This document shows positions 27,215 to 36,393 of a DNA stretch of 64,000 bases, one piece after another. The position numbers and the translations under genes are program-made. How positions within the stretch are numbered: the stretch's first letter is position 1; the number at the start of each line of letters is the position of its first letter. The notes below the pieces were generated by a model. The model ran no database searches, had not been told where the DNA came from, and worked only from the letters and a program-made list of their open reading frames with translations. This stretch comes from Alphaproteobacteria bacterium (GTDB lineage Bacteria; Pseudomonadota; Alphaproteobacteria; Rhodobacterales; Rhodobacteraceae), in the NCBI GenBank assembly GCA_030425145.1, contig JAUHVK010000018.1, forward strand, positions 1 to 64,000, read 5' to 3'.

Positions 27215-28891
27215 ATGGCGCCCGCTCTGCGTGGTCAATTACAGGCAATGAAGAGGCAGTGCGCGCGCGGCTGGGATTTGCTGCGCCATAAGGGGCCGTC
27301 GCAATTCCAGTTCTGGCTGATCGCGCTCATGATCGGGATCGCCGCCGGTCTGGCCGCAACTCTGTTCCGGCTGGCCATCACTTATCTGCAAACCTCGGTC
27401 TATGGAACGCCAAGCGTTACGACGATCCATAGCTACGCTGAAAACCTGCCGTGGTGGATGCTGCTTCTGATTCCAACCTGCGGCGGGCTCGTGGTGGGGA
27501 TCATCGTTCATTACTTCACCCCGGACGGCCGTGTGCGCTCGGTATCCGATGTGATCGAAGGGGCGGCCCTGAATGACGGGCGGGTGGAAAAGAAGGCGGG
27601 CATCGCCTCGGCCATCTGTTCCTGGATCACGCTTGCGACAGGGGGCAGTACAGGGCGCGAAGGGCCTGTTGTTCATATTGCCGCGATGATTTCGTCCTGG
27701 GTGTCGAACACGATACGCGCCGACGGGATCACCGGGCGCGATCTGTTGGGCTGTGCCGTGGCGGCAGCGGTATCGGCCAGCTTCAATGCACCGATTGCCG
27801 GCGCCTTGTTCGCCCTCGAAGTCATCCTGCGCCATTTCGCGGTCCACGCGTTTGCGCCGATCGTTGTGGCCAGCGCGGCAGGCACTGTCATCAACCGGTT
27901 GGTGTTTGGTGACGTGACCGAATTCACCCTGCCGGGCACCACCACGGTCGAGTTCTACCTCGAACTGCCCGCGTTCTTCATTCTGGGCCTGGTCTGCGGG
28001 CTTGTTGCGGTTGCGATGATGCGGGCGGTGTTCCTCGCCGATGACGTGGGATCGCAGCTTCAGCGCAATATGGGCCTGCCGCATCTGCTGCGCCCTGCTG
28101 CCGCAGGGGTGATGCTTGGCGCTTTGGCGATCTGGTTTCCGCATATCATCGGTGTCGGCTACGAGACCACGTCGCGCGCCTTGACGGGTGCGCTGCTCTG
28201 GCACGAAGCAGTGGTCTTTGCGATGCTCAAGGTGGCCGCGGTGGCGATAACCATGGGGGGGCGCATGGGGGGAGGGGTGTTTTCCCCCTCATTGATGCTG
28301 GGGGCGCTGACCGGGTTGGCCTTCGGCTTGATCGCCACTGGGCTCTTCCCCGAGCAGTCTGGTACCGCCACGCTTTATGCACTGGCCGGGATGGGGGCCG
28401 TCGCGGCCGCCGTTCTGGGCGCGCCGATTTCCACCACTCTGATCGTCTTCGAACTGACCGGAGACTGGCAGACCGGGCTGGCTGTGATGGTATCGGTCTC
28501 CATGTCGACCGCGGTGTCTGCGCGTCTGGTCGACCGGTCGTTCTTCCTCACTCAGTTGGAGCGTCGAAACGTACACCTTGCTGCTGGACCACAGGCCTAC
28601 CTGCTGACGATGTTCCGTGTGCAGGGTGTGATGCGTAAACCCACCGACAGCAACGCTGCGGACGAAGAAGCCTGCATGACGATGATCGAGCAGGGACTCT
28701 TTGTGCAGGTGCAAGCCACGCTCGAAACCGCTCTACCGCTTTTTGACAAATCCGGTGTGGCCTTCCTGCCCGTGGTCCGGTTCGAAGGCTCCGAGGACGC
28801 GCCCATCTTGCAGGGCGCACTCTTTCATGTGGATGCACTCAAGGCCTATAACCGCGCGCTGGCGGCAACAGCCGAGGAAGAGCACAGCTGA
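27215..28891 (+). CDS. ClC-family chloride channel/transporter
   Basis: The roughly 558-residue inner-membrane protein has the ClC motifs TGGSTGREGPVVH (gating glutamate in GREGP), SFNAPIAGALFALEVILRHF, and GGRMGGGVFSPSLMLGAL, with about 16-18 hydrophobic helices. In the second motif the position of the internal proton glutamate of exchangers (second Glu of the IEE in E. coli ClC) is Val (LEV), as in ClC channels. The C-terminus (about 450-558) is cytosolic and resembles a degenerate CBS pair. The ATG at 27215 has AGGA upstream. It converges with the DUF427 gene. Confidence 0.9.
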   Translation: MAPALRGQLQAMKRQCARGWDLLRHKGPSQFQFWLIALMIGIAAGLAATLFRLAITYLQTSVYGTPSVTTIHSYAENLPWWMLLLIPTCGGLVVGIIVHYFTPDGRVRSVSDVIEGAALNDGRVEKKAGIASAICSWITLATGGSTGREGPVVHIAAMISSWVSNTIRADGITGRDLLGCAVAAAVSASFNAPIAGALFALEVILRHFAVHAFAPIVVASAAGTVINRLVFGDVTEFTLPGTTTVEFYLELPAFFILGLVCGLVAVAMMRAVFLADDVGSQLQRNMGLPHLLRPAAAGVMLGALAIWFPHIIGVGYETTSRALTGALLWHEAVVFAMLKVAAVAITMGGRMGGGVFSPSLMLGALTGLAFGLIATGLFPEQSGTATLYALAGMGAVAAAVLGAPISTTLIVFELTGDWQTGLAVMVSVSMSTAVSARLVDRSFFLTQLERRNVHLAAGPQAYLLTMFRVQGVMRKPTDSNAADEEACMTMIEQGLFVQVQATLETALPLFDKSGVAFLPVVRFEGSEDAPILQGALFHVDALKAYNRALAATAEEEHS

Positions 28892-28904
28892 TCCGACGGA
28901 TCAG
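28888..28904. terminator. Palindrome spanning the convergent clc and DUF427 stop codons
   Basis: CTGATCCG and CGGATCAG flank a single A. The arms contain the TGA of the ClC gene and the TGA of the DUF427 gene on the other strand. No clear T run follows, so a terminator role is only a possibility. Confidence 0.35.
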
Positions 28905-29245
28905 ATGCGTTCAACCTGCACCCCTTCCTGTACCCAGAATGCGAGGCGATCTTTGATCTCGGCCACCTCTGCCTTCGGGTTCTCATAAGACCAGACGGCG
29001 TTGGTGTAGGTCTTGCTCTTCGACACGATGTCGAAATAGCTGGCCTCACCCTTGTGCGGGCAGGTCGATTTGTGGTCCGAGGCATCCAGAAACGCCATCG
29101 CCACGTCGGACCGGGGGATATAGATCACAAAGGGCAACTCGCCCTCGGTCAGCTCCAGCGCGTTGGAGCTTTCAGCAATCACCGCGCCACCGGCGCGAAC
29201 CACCCACGTGCCTTCAGCAGGTCTGACTGTAATATGTTTCTGCAT
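28901..29245 (-). CDS. DUF427 domain protein
   Basis: The 114-residue cytoplasmic protein matches DUF427: ITVRPAEGTWVVRAGGAVIAES, then the conserved CPHKGEASYFDI and a C-terminal AVWSYENPKAEVAEIKDRLAFW. The Cys-Pro-x-Lys-Gly motif is invariant in the family. No biochemical function is known to me. It lies between a ClC gene and an aminopeptidase with no evident operon partner. Confidence 0.88.
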   Translation of the reverse strand: MQKHITVRPAEGTWVVRAGGAVIAESSNALELTEGELPFVIYIPRSDVAMAFLDASDHKSTCPHKGEASYFDIVSKSKTYTNAVWSYENPKAEVAEIKDRLAFWVQEGVQVERI

Positions 29246-29304
29246 GTTCCATCCCTTTTGACTGCGATGTACAGGGGTTATCGGGCGATTGTAAATGTTT
29301 ATGG

Positions 29305-31086
29305 TCAGATCGGCGCGCAGACCCGTGCCAGCCAGGTTGCAACGTCGCGATCGACCAACGGCCCAATCCGCGCCAGAACTTCGGCGTGATAGGCATTGAG
29401 CCAGTCCCGCTCGGCGGCGGTTAACATTGCAGTATCGACCAAGCGAGTATCGATGGGCACATAGGTCAGTGTCTCGAACCGGTACATTTCAGGCACCGTC
29501 TGGCCGGGCAGAGCAGGGGCTTCTTCGACAACGATCAGATTCTCGATCCGAATGCCGAATGCGCCTTCGCGGTAGAACCCTGGTTCGTTTGACAGGATCA
29601 TGCCGGGCATGAACGGTACGGTGCTGGAGCGGGCAAGCCGTTGCGGCCCCTCATGTACACTCAGATAAGACCCGACCCCATGTCCGGTGCCGTGGCCGTA
29701 ATCCAGCCCCTCAGCCCAGAGCGCCACCCGCGCCAGCGCATCCATGTCGCGCCCCGCCAGCCCCTTGGGCCAGCGCAGGCGGGAAATCGCTATCATGCCC
29801 TTGAGCACAAGTGTGAAGGCGTGCATTTCTTCCACGCCGACCTCACCGATGGCGATCGTGCGTGTGATATCCGTGGTGCCGTCGACATATTGCCCGCCGC
29901 TGTCCACCAGAAGCAGACCCGGCTCGACCCGCCGATTGGTCTTTTCGGTGACACGATAATGCACGATGGCGCCGTTCGGCCCGGCCCCCGAAATGGTGTC
30001 AAAGCTGATGTCGCGCAGCGCGTTGGTGGCCGCCCGTTCGCTTTCCAACTTTGTGACCACGTCAATCTCGGTCAGGCTGCCTGCGGGCTGCTGGTCGAGC
30101 CAACACAGGAACCGCGCCATCGCGGCCCCGTCGCGCAGATGCGCCGCGCGTGTACCGTCCAACTCGGCCGCCGACTTGCAGGCTTTGGGCAGGGCGCAGG
30201 GGTCCTGCGCTTCGATCAAGGCGATCCCGGCGTCACGAAGCGTGTCCGCGACGATCACCGGACAGCTTGCCGGGTCGATCTGCACCGGGCCAACCTGTTT
30301 TGCCAAGGTCGGCAGGAAGTCCTCCACCGGCGCCACATCCACCTTCGGTCCCAGATGGTCGCCCAGATTGACGAGTTTCTCGGGATTGACGAACAACGTC
30401 ACACGGCCCTCTTCATGCAAAAGCGCAAAGCCGTGCACAAACGGCGTGCGCGGCACGTCATCACCGCGGATGTTCAGAAGCCAGCACAGGCTGTCGGGCA
30501 TCGTCAGAACCGCGCAACGCGCCTTGCCCAGCGTGCCCGCCAGCCGTGCGATCTTGGCCTCATGCGCCTCCCCGGCAAGGTCTACCGGCTGGGCAAAAGC
30601 TGCGGTCGCGGGCGGAGCGGGTTGATCCTCCCAGATCCGGTCTACAAGATTTTCGACCCGTCGCAGGGTCACCGATCCGGCGCTGGCCTCCAACTCCCGA
30701 AGCTGCGCCACCGTGTGCAGCCACGGATCAAAGCCCACCACGCCGTTCGGCGAAACGTGCTCTGCCAGCCAGTTGCCCAACGACACCTCTGGCCAGTCGA
30801 CCGGAGTGAACACATCCGCCACCTGCGCGCGCACCTGCACCCGGTAACGGCCATCGACAAACACACCCGCCTTGTCCTGCAAGGCCACGCAATATCCCGC
30901 CGAGCCGGTAAAACCCGTCAGCCAGGCCAGACGGCTGTCCCGCTCGGCCACATATTCACCCTGATGCGCATCGGCGCGCGGCACAATGAAGCCATTCACG
31001 CCGACAGCCGCCATTTCGGCGCGCAAAGCCGCCAGCCGGGGTGGGCCTTGCTCGGGTGACGACGTTTCAGAGAAGCTTTGGAACAT
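29305..31086 (-). CDS. Xaa-Pro aminopeptidase (aminopeptidase P family)
   Basis: The roughly 593-residue protein is the long bacterial form with two creatinase-like N-terminal domains (LAALRAEMAAVGVNGFIVPRADAHQGEYVAERDSRLAWLTGFTGSAG) and a C-terminal pita-bread metallopeptidase domain. Metal-site segments visible are LLVDSGGQYVDGTTDITRT, GHGTGHGVGSYLSVHEGPQ and LSNEPGFY. It removes N-terminal residues from peptides with proline at position 2. The ATG at 31086 is preferred to one 17 codons upstream because it begins a family-like N-terminus. No export signal is seen. Confidence 0.93.
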   Translation of the reverse strand: MFQSFSETSSPEQGPPRLAALRAEMAAVGVNGFIVPRADAHQGEYVAERDSRLAWLTGFTGSAGYCVALQDKAGVFVDGRYRVQVRAQVADVFTPVDWPEVSLGNWLAEHVSPNGVVGFDPWLHTVAQLRELEASAGSVTLRRVENLVDRIWEDQPAPPATAAFAQPVDLAGEAHEAKIARLAGTLGKARCAVLTMPDSLCWLLNIRGDDVPRTPFVHGFALLHEEGRVTLFVNPEKLVNLGDHLGPKVDVAPVEDFLPTLAKQVGPVQIDPASCPVIVADTLRDAGIALIEAQDPCALPKACKSAAELDGTRAAHLRDGAAMARFLCWLDQQPAGSLTEIDVVTKLESERAATNALRDISFDTISGAGPNGAIVHYRVTEKTNRRVEPGLLLVDSGGQYVDGTTDITRTIAIGEVGVEEMHAFTLVLKGMIAISRLRWPKGLAGRDMDALARVALWAEGLDYGHGTGHGVGSYLSVHEGPQRLARSSTVPFMPGMILSNEPGFYREGAFGIRIENLIVVEEAPALPGQTVPEMYRFETLTYVPIDTRLVDTAMLTAAERDWLNAYHAEVLARIGPLVDRDVATWLARVCAPI

Positions 31087-31189
31087 GACACGGTCTTTCT
31101 TCGATTTCACGCAAACGAACCCGGAAACTGCCCGCAAGGCAAGCCGTGTCTGGGGAGAGGGAACGAAATCTTTCCCCTGGCTTCTTCTT

Positions 31190-31225
31190 TTGTCAAAAAA
31201 GCAAAACGCGGCCCGCAGGGCCGCG
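31190..31225 (-). terminator. Intrinsic terminator downstream of cobT
   Basis: On the reverse strand, the arms of CGCGGCCC-GCA-GGGCCGCG (31207-31225 on the + strand) are followed by TTTTGCTTTTTT. A second stem, CGGACCGGC-GCA-GCCGGTCCG (31231-31251), lies just before it. Confidence 0.8.
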
Positions 31226-31260
31226 CAGGTCGGACCGGCGCAGCCGGTCCGAGATCCAGA

Positions 31261-33138
31261 TCAGCTCGCGCGTTTGATGCCAATGAGCCGCGCTCGCGCT
31301 CGCGGATCGCTGTCGAAGAGCGAGGCCAGTTGCTCAGTCATCGCGCCGGCCAGCTGCTCTACATCGGTGATCGTCACCGCGCGCTCGTAATAGCGCGTCA
31401 CGTCATGGCCGATACCGATGGCCAGCAACTCCACCTGCTTGCGCCGTTCCACCATCGCGATCACGTCGCGCAGGTGCTTCTCAAGGTAATTGGCCGGGTT
31501 CACCGAGAGGGTGCTGTCATCCACCGGGGCACCGTCAGAAATCACCATCAGGATCTTGCGCGCTTCCGAGCGGTGCAGCATCCGCCGGTGCGCCCATTCC
31601 AGCGCCTCGCCGTCGATGTTTTCCTTGAGCAGACCCTCTTTCATCATCAGGCCAAGATTGGGCCGGGTCCGCCGCCAAGGGGCGTCGGCGCTCTTGTAGA
31701 TGATATGGCGCAGGTCGTTCAGGCGACCGGGCTGCTGTTCGCGGCCTTCGTTCAGCCATTTCTCACGCGCCTGACCGCCTTTCCACGCACGGGTGGTAAA
31801 GCCGAGGATTTCCACCTTGACCGAGCACCGCTCCAATGTGCGTGCCAGAACGTCGGCACAGATCGCGGCGATCGAAATCGGGCGCCCCCGCATGGAGCCG
31901 GAATTGTCCAGAAGCAGCGTCACAACGGTATCGCGAAACTCGGTGTCCTTTTCGACTTTGAAGGACAGCGGCGTCGTCGGGTTGGCCACCACACGTGCCA
32001 GTCGTCCGGCATCGAGAATGCCTTCTTCCAGATCGAACTCCCAGGACCGGTTCTGTTGCGCTTGCAAACGGCGCTGCAGCTTGTTCGCCAACCGGCTCAC
32101 CGCGCCTTTGAGCGGCTCGAGCTGTTGATCGAGATAGGCCCGCAACCGTTCCAGTTCCACCGGTTCGGCCAGTTCCTCGGCGAGGATTTCCTCGTCATGG
32201 GTCGAATCGAAGACCTTGTAATCCGGGTCGGCTTCGGAAATCGGGGCAGGTGGCGGAGGCTCCAAGGGCGCTTCGCCGTCGGGCATTTCTGCCTCGTCGC
32301 TCATCTCCTGATCGGCGGCGTCGTCCATGGACACCTGCGCCTGGCTTGGGTCCTGGGTTTCGTCCTGGCTCGATTCCGGATTGGCCTCCGCCTCTTCGCT
32401 TTCGTCCTCATCCTGCCCGGTGCTGTCGGGATCCGGCTCGTCGTCGCTGCCCTCTTCGGCCTGATCCTGCGCCTCTTCGTCAAGTTCGTCGGGGTCGTCG
32501 CCCAGCTGATCGCCATAACCGAGGTCAGTAATCACCGCGCGGGTGAAACGGGCAAAGGCGGCCTGATCACTCAGCACGTCCTGCAGGTTTTCCAGCGTCC
32601 CGCCGGCCTGGTTCTCGATAAAGCCACGCCACAGCTCCATGACGTTCTGCGCACCGGTGGGCAGATCGCGCCCGGTGGCGAGGTGCCGCACAAGATATCC
32701 GGCGGCTTCGGCCAAGGGGGCCTCCGAGGCCTCCTTGATCTGGTCATAGCCGCGCCGCATCGCTTCGTGGCCGATCTTGGCGTCGATATTGCCTGCGGTG
32801 CCAGGCATGTCGCGTGCGCCCATCGCCTCGCAGCGGGCGGTTTCCATGGATTCGTAAAGCTCGCGCGCCAGATCACCCTGCGGCGCATAGCGCGCATGGG
32901 TGCCTGCGTCGTGATAACGGCGATACATCGCCATCGCATCCGCAGTCCCGCGCGCCAGCAACACCTCGTCTCGGGTCAGACGACGGCTGATCTGCGGCAG
33001 ACGCATCGCGTCGCCGGAAATGCCCGAAGGGTCGACCGAATAGCTGACCGTCAGGTCAGGATCACGGGCCATGACCTTTGTCGCTTCGGCCAGCGCTTTC
33101 TTGAACGGATCGGCTGGGTTGTCACTCGATTTGCTCAT
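31261..33138 (-). CDS. cobT: Cobaltochelatase subunit CobT
   Basis: CobT is the large ring/adaptor subunit that with CobS and CobN inserts cobalt into hydrogenobyrinate diamide for aerobic B12 synthesis. The 625-residue chain has a CobT N-terminal region, a very acidic linker at about residues 210-300 (runs of Asp/Glu), and a C-terminal von Willebrand-A-like domain. The MIDAS motif DNSGSMRG is at about residue 411, followed by [16 protein letters not shown] and [10 protein letters not shown]. cobS lies just upstream on the same strand. Confidence 0.96.
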   Translation of the reverse strand: MSKSSDNPADPFKKALAEATKVMARDPDLTVSYSVDPSGISGDAMRLPQISRRLTRDEVLLARGTADAMAMYRRYHDAGTHARYAPQGDLARELYESMETARCEAMGARDMPGTAGNIDAKIGHEAMRRGYDQIKEASEAPLAEAAGYLVRHLATGRDLPTGAQNVMELWRGFIENQAGGTLENLQDVLSDQAAFARFTRAVITDLGYGDQLGDDPDELDEEAQDQAEEGSDDEPDPDSTGQDEDESEEAEANPESSQDETQDPSQAQVSMDDAADQEMSDEAEMPDGEAPLEPPPPAPISEADPDYKVFDSTHDEEILAEELAEPVELERLRAYLDQQLEPLKGAVSRLANKLQRRLQAQQNRSWEFDLEEGILDAGRLARVVANPTTPLSFKVEKDTEFRDTVVTLLLDNSGSMRGRPISIAAICADVLARTLERCSVKVEILGFTTRAWKGGQAREKWLNEGREQQPGRLNDLRHIIYKSADAPWRRTRPNLGLMMKEGLLKENIDGEALEWAHRRMLHRSEARKILMVISDGAPVDDSTLSVNPANYLEKHLRDVIAMVERRKQVELLAIGIGHDVTRYYERAVTITDVEQLAGAMTEQLASLFDSDPRARARLIGIKRAS

Positions 33139-33236
33139 GACATGACCTTTCCAAGCAGTTCGGTTGCTCGCAATGCCGGTCGCTTAAAGGGGCACCGCAG
33201 CATTCCGGCCTCATGAGGCAGAAAATACAACTGGGA

Positions 33237-33283
33237 ACTGGGGACGGTGCCCCCAGTCAGTCGGATCGGCACCGCCGATCCGA
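33237..33283. repeat. Paired hairpins between cobS and cobT
   Basis: Two adjacent stems: ACTGGGG with CCCCAGT (33237-33257, 7-base loop) and TCGGATCGGC-ACC-GCCGATCCGA (33261-33283, 10-base arms). They follow the cobS stop on its strand. There is no clear T tract, so they may process or stabilise the cobS-cobT message rather than end it. Confidence 0.55.
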
Positions 33284-33289
33284 AACCCA

Positions 33290-34276
33290 TCAGCCGACGC
33301 TCAGGCTGGCCGCGCTTTCGGGCAGCTCTTCGTCAAAGCAACGCTGGTAGAACTCTGCCACGGTCTGACGCTCAAGTTCGTCGCACTTGTTGAGGAAGGA
33401 CAGGCGGAACGCGTAGCCCACATCGCGGAAGATCTCGGCGTTCTGCGCCCAGGCGATCACGGTCCGAGGGCTCATCACGGTGGACAGGTCGCCTGACATG
33501 AACGCGGCGCGCGACAGGTCCGCCACGGTGACCATCTGGCGCACGATCTTGCGGCCTTTCTCGGTGTTGTAGTGCGGTGCCTTCGACAAGACGATCGAGG
33601 TTTCGGCGTCGATCGACAGGTAGTTCAGAGTCGCGACCAGCGACCAGCGGTCCATCTGGCCCTGGTTGATCTGCTGGGTGCCGTGGTAGAGGCCCGTGGT
33701 GTCGCCAAGGCCAACGGTGTTGGCGGTGGCGAAGATGCGGAAATACTTGTGCGGGGTGATAACCTCGTTCTGGTCAAGCAGCGTCAGCTTGCCGTCGGTT
33801 TCCAGAACCCGCTGGATTACGAACATCACATCAGCGCGGCCCGCGTCGTATTCGTCGAACACGATGGCGGTCGGGTTGCGCAGCGCCCAAGGCAGGATAC
33901 CTTCTTGGAACTGGGTGACCTGCTTGCCATCCACCAGTTTGATTGCGTCTTTGCCGATCAGGTCGATACGGCTGATATGGCTGTCGAGGTTGACGCGCAC
34001 ACAGGGCCAGTTCAGGCGCGCCGCGATCTGCTCGATATGGGTCGACTTACCGGTACCGTGATAGCCTTGGATCATCACACGACGGTTGTTGCGGAAGCCC
34101 GCAAGAATCGCCAGCGATGTGTCCGGGTCGAACTTGTAGGTGCTGTCGATGTCCGGCACGCGGTCCGTCCGCTCGGGGAACCCGTGGACAATCATGTCCG
34201 TATCAATGCCAAACACCTCACGAACGGAAATTTCTTCAGTCGGTTTGGCGTTGATGTCGATCGTCCCGTCGGCCAT
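33290..34276 (-). CDS. cobS: Cobaltochelatase subunit CobS
   Basis: CobS is the AAA+ ATPase subunit of aerobic cobaltochelatase. The 328-residue form begins [12 protein letters not shown] with AAGGA upstream, and shows the family N-terminus SVREVFGID, Walker [11 protein letters not shown] at about residues 68-77, Walker [11 protein letters not shown] near 140, and sensor region [12 protein letters not shown]. It is followed by cobT after 151 bases. An upstream ATG 34 codons earlier overlaps the divergent sigma-factor gene and is unlikely. Confidence 0.96.
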   Translation of the reverse strand: MADGTIDINAKPTEEISVREVFGIDTDMIVHGFPERTDRVPDIDSTYKFDPDTSLAILAGFRNNRRVMIQGYHGTGKSTHIEQIAARLNWPCVRVNLDSHISRIDLIGKDAIKLVDGKQVTQFQEGILPWALRNPTAIVFDEYDAGRADVMFVIQRVLETDGKLTLLDQNEVITPHKYFRIFATANTVGLGDTTGLYHGTQQINQGQMDRWSLVATLNYLSIDAETSIVLSKAPHYNTEKGRKIVRQMVTVADLSRAAFMSGDLSTVMSPRTVIAWAQNAEIFRDVGYAFRLSFLNKCDELERQTVAEFYQRCFDEELPESAASLSVG

Positions 34277-34366
34277 GTTGCGGACATCCTTCTCCAGCTG
34301 GGGGTTTGCGTGTGTGGTGCAACATAATGGCGGGAGGAGCAAGGGAAAGGGCATGGGAATTCGTTC

Positions 34367-34909
34367 ATGACGCCCCAAGAAGAGGTGGAAAACCTTATTG
34401 CCCGCGTGGCGATGGGCGACCGTGCCGCGTTCAACCGGCTGTATGACCGGACGTCCGCGAAACTTTTTGGCGTCTGCTTGCGTGTGTTGAACGACCGCGT
34501 AGAGGCCGAGGAGGTGTTGCAGGACGTGTTCGTGACGGTGTGGAACAAGGCCGACAGCTATCGGGTCAACGGCTATTCGCCGATGACCTGGCTGATCACG
34601 ATCACCCGCAACCGCGCGGTGGATCGTCGACGCGCCCTGAAGCTGCCGCCCGTGCCGATCGAAACCGCCGATCTATTGCCCGACAGTAAACCCGGTCCCG
34701 AGGACAGTGCCGTCGCCGCCTCCGAGGCGCGGCAGATCAAGGCCTGTCTCGACGAATTGCCCCGCGCGCGGGCGCATCTTGTCCAGCGGGTCTATCTCGA
34801 AGGTTACAGCTATGCCGACCTGTCCGAGGCCACCGGCGTCAACCTGAACACAATTCGCACGTGGCTGCGCCGCAGTCTCATGGCCTTGCGGGAGTGTTTG
34901 AGCAGATGA
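34367..34909 (+). CDS. ECF-type RNA polymerase sigma factor (SigK-like)
   Basis: The 180-residue protein has region 2 at about residues 20-90 ([44 protein letters not shown], with RNRAVDRRR at the DNA-contact helix) and region 4 at about 120-178 ([36 protein letters not shown]). Its ATGA overlap with the next gene couples it to an RskA-like anti-sigma factor. A fasciclin gene follows, a combination also seen at the mycobacterial SigK locus. It probably directs transcription of itself, the anti-sigma gene and envelope genes downstream. Confidence 0.93.
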   Translation: MTPQEEVENLIARVAMGDRAAFNRLYDRTSAKLFGVCLRVLNDRVEAEEVLQDVFVTVWNKADSYRVNGYSPMTWLITITRNRAVDRRRALKLPPVPIETADLLPDSKPGPEDSAVAASEARQIKACLDELPRARAHLVQRVYLEGYSYADLSEATGVNLNTIRTWLRRSLMALRECLSR

Positions 34910-35616
34910 GCGATCAGACCACACCCCCCGAAAACCCCGAAGACGATGATCGCATCCTCGCCGCAGAATATGCGCTGGGCCTTCTGACGGACGAAGAACG
35001 CGCTCTGTTCGAAGCCCGGCTTGACGCCGATGCCGAATTGCGCGCCGAGGTTATCTCGTGGGACGAGCATTTCGCTGCCATTGTCCTTGATGACGGTGAG
35101 GAGGTGGCCCCTTCGCCGCAGGTCGCAAAGCGCCTGCGGACGATCCTCTTCAAACCGCAGAAGCAATCCATCTGGCAGCAAATCTGGCCTTACGGTCTGG
35201 GTGGAGTAGCCGCCGCATTGGTCCTGTGGATGACGATCAGCACGGAGATCATCACGCTGGACGGCCCTGCGGTGAACCCGGATCTGGTTGCCGAGCTTGC
35301 GCCTACGCCGGATGGCGAAGGGCTGGTGATCCGCGCCGCTGTCGACACGTCGCTTGGCGCGGTGGAGGTGGTCCGGGCAGCAGGGACACCGCCTGAAGGT
35401 CGGGTATTCGAGCTTTGGCTGATCGCCGGGGATGCGCCGCCCGTGTCGCTCGGTTTGCTCGAAGAGGGCAACAGTACGGTGATCGACCTGCCGCAGGAGC
35501 TTCTCGCTGTCTTGCCGGGGGCGCTGCTGGCAATCTCCGACGAACCTCCGGGCGGCTCTCCGACAGGTGCCCCGACTGGTGCGGTGCGGGCGGCCGGTCC
35601 GCTCACTTCGTCGTGA
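34906..35616 (+). CDS. RskA-like transmembrane anti-sigma factor
   Basis: The 236-residue protein begins [11 protein letters not shown] and has a cytoplasmic anti-sigma segment with ILAAEYALGLLTDEERALFEARL, typical of the RskA family. One membrane helix at about residues 93-113 (IWPYGLGGVAAALVLWMTIS) is followed by a periplasmic RskA domain (VEVVRAAGTPPEGRVFELWLIAGDAPPVSLGLL). Signals at the envelope would trigger its proteolysis and release the sigma factor (family knowledge). The ATG lies in the stop codon of the sigma gene. Confidence 0.9.
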   Translation: MSDQTTPPENPEDDDRILAAEYALGLLTDEERALFEARLDADAELRAEVISWDEHFAAIVLDDGEEVAPSPQVAKRLRTILFKPQKQSIWQQIWPYGLGGVAAALVLWMTISTEIITLDGPAVNPDLVAELAPTPDGEGLVIRAAVDTSLGAVEVVRAAGTPPEGRVFELWLIAGDAPPVSLGLLEEGNSTVIDLPQELLAVLPGALLAISDEPPGGSPTGAPTGAVRAAGPLTSS

Positions 35617-35713
35617 TAGAGATGTTATCACGCCCGGTGAAACAGGCGTGACCTGAACTCCGTGTCTACGTCCGACCCGCTGGACATCCTGGCGGGAAAT
35701 CTCGGAGGACGAA

Positions 35714-36283
35714 ATGACACTGAAGACCATTCTCACCGCCGCTGTGGCAGCCACCACCCTCACAACCGCCGCGCTGGCCGAAAGCCATGCCGGGACGGAC
35801 AACCCGATGGTGGGTGGCGCTGCAATGTTCCCGGACAAGACCATTGTCGAAAACGCGGTGAACTCTGCCGATCACACAACGCTTGTCGCCGCCGTCAAGG
35901 CCGCCGAGCTTGTCGACACTCTGATGAGCGACGGCCCGTTCACCGTCTTTGCACCCACCAACGGTGCGTTCGACCGCATTTCGGCGGAGTCGCTTAACGC
36001 GCTCTTGCAACCCGAAGCCAAGGCGCAGTTGACGCAAATCCTGACCTGCCATGTGGTTGCCGGCAACGCGATGTCCGATGCCATTGCGGGGATGATCGCC
36101 GATGACGGCGGTATGCACCCGGTCGAGACCGTGGGAGGCTGCACGCTTCAGGCCAAGATGGACGGGTCCAAGATCACTCTCACGGACGAAAACGGGCGCG
36201 AGGCCACTGTCACAATTGCCGATGTGCGGCAGTCGAACGGGGTCATCCACGTGATCGACCGCGTGCTTTTGCCGGCTCAGTAA
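35714..36283 (+). CDS. Exported fasciclin-domain protein
   Basis: The 189-residue precursor has a signal peptide ending near ALA at residue 22. One fasciclin (FAS1) domain covers about 42-187 with TLVAAVKAAELVDTLMSDGPFTVFAPTNGAFDRI, ILTCHVVAGNAM and NGVIHVIDRVLLP. FAS1 proteins act in adhesion or envelope functions. It follows the anti-sigma gene by 97 bases in the same direction and is the likely main target of the ECF sigma factor. A weak ECF-like pattern (GAAAC at about 35639-35643, then CGTGTC 17 bases later) lies upstream and is unproven. Confidence 0.92.
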   Translation: MTLKTILTAAVAATTLTTAALAESHAGTDNPMVGGAAMFPDKTIVENAVNSADHTTLVAAVKAAELVDTLMSDGPFTVFAPTNGAFDRISAESLNALLQPEAKAQLTQILTCHVVAGNAMSDAIAGMIADDGGMHPVETVGGCTLQAKMDGSKITLTDENGREATVTIADVRQSNGVIHVIDRVLLPAQ

Positions 36284-36330
36284 ACCCCAGTTCCCCAACC
36301 CCCGGGGTTTGGGAGATCGCGCAAAAGTGT

Positions 36331-36365
36331 GTACCCCGGTCTTGCGGACCGACAGACCGGGGTAC
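36331..36365 (+). other. Long hairpin in the leader of msrB
   Basis: GTACCCCGGTCT (36331-36342) and AGACCGGGGTAC (36354-36365) are perfect 12-base arms around an 11-base loop, 28 bases before the msrB ATG. There is no T run. It may block or tune read-through from the fasciclin gene, or affect msrB translation. Confidence 0.6.
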
Positions 36366-36393
36366 CAGTTTAAAGAAGGTGAAGGAGGACACG

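Noticed and set aside
29641-31059. Long open frame on the + strand opposite the aminopeptidase gene.
   Set aside because: It is antisense to a well-supported enzyme, has no family match, and long opposite-strand frames are expected in GC-rich coding DNA.
35636-35666. ECF-type promoter upstream of the fasciclin gene (GAAAC, 17 bases, CGTGTC).
   Set aside because: The pattern is weak and no similar pair is seen before the sigma gene, so it is mentioned only in the fasciclin entry.
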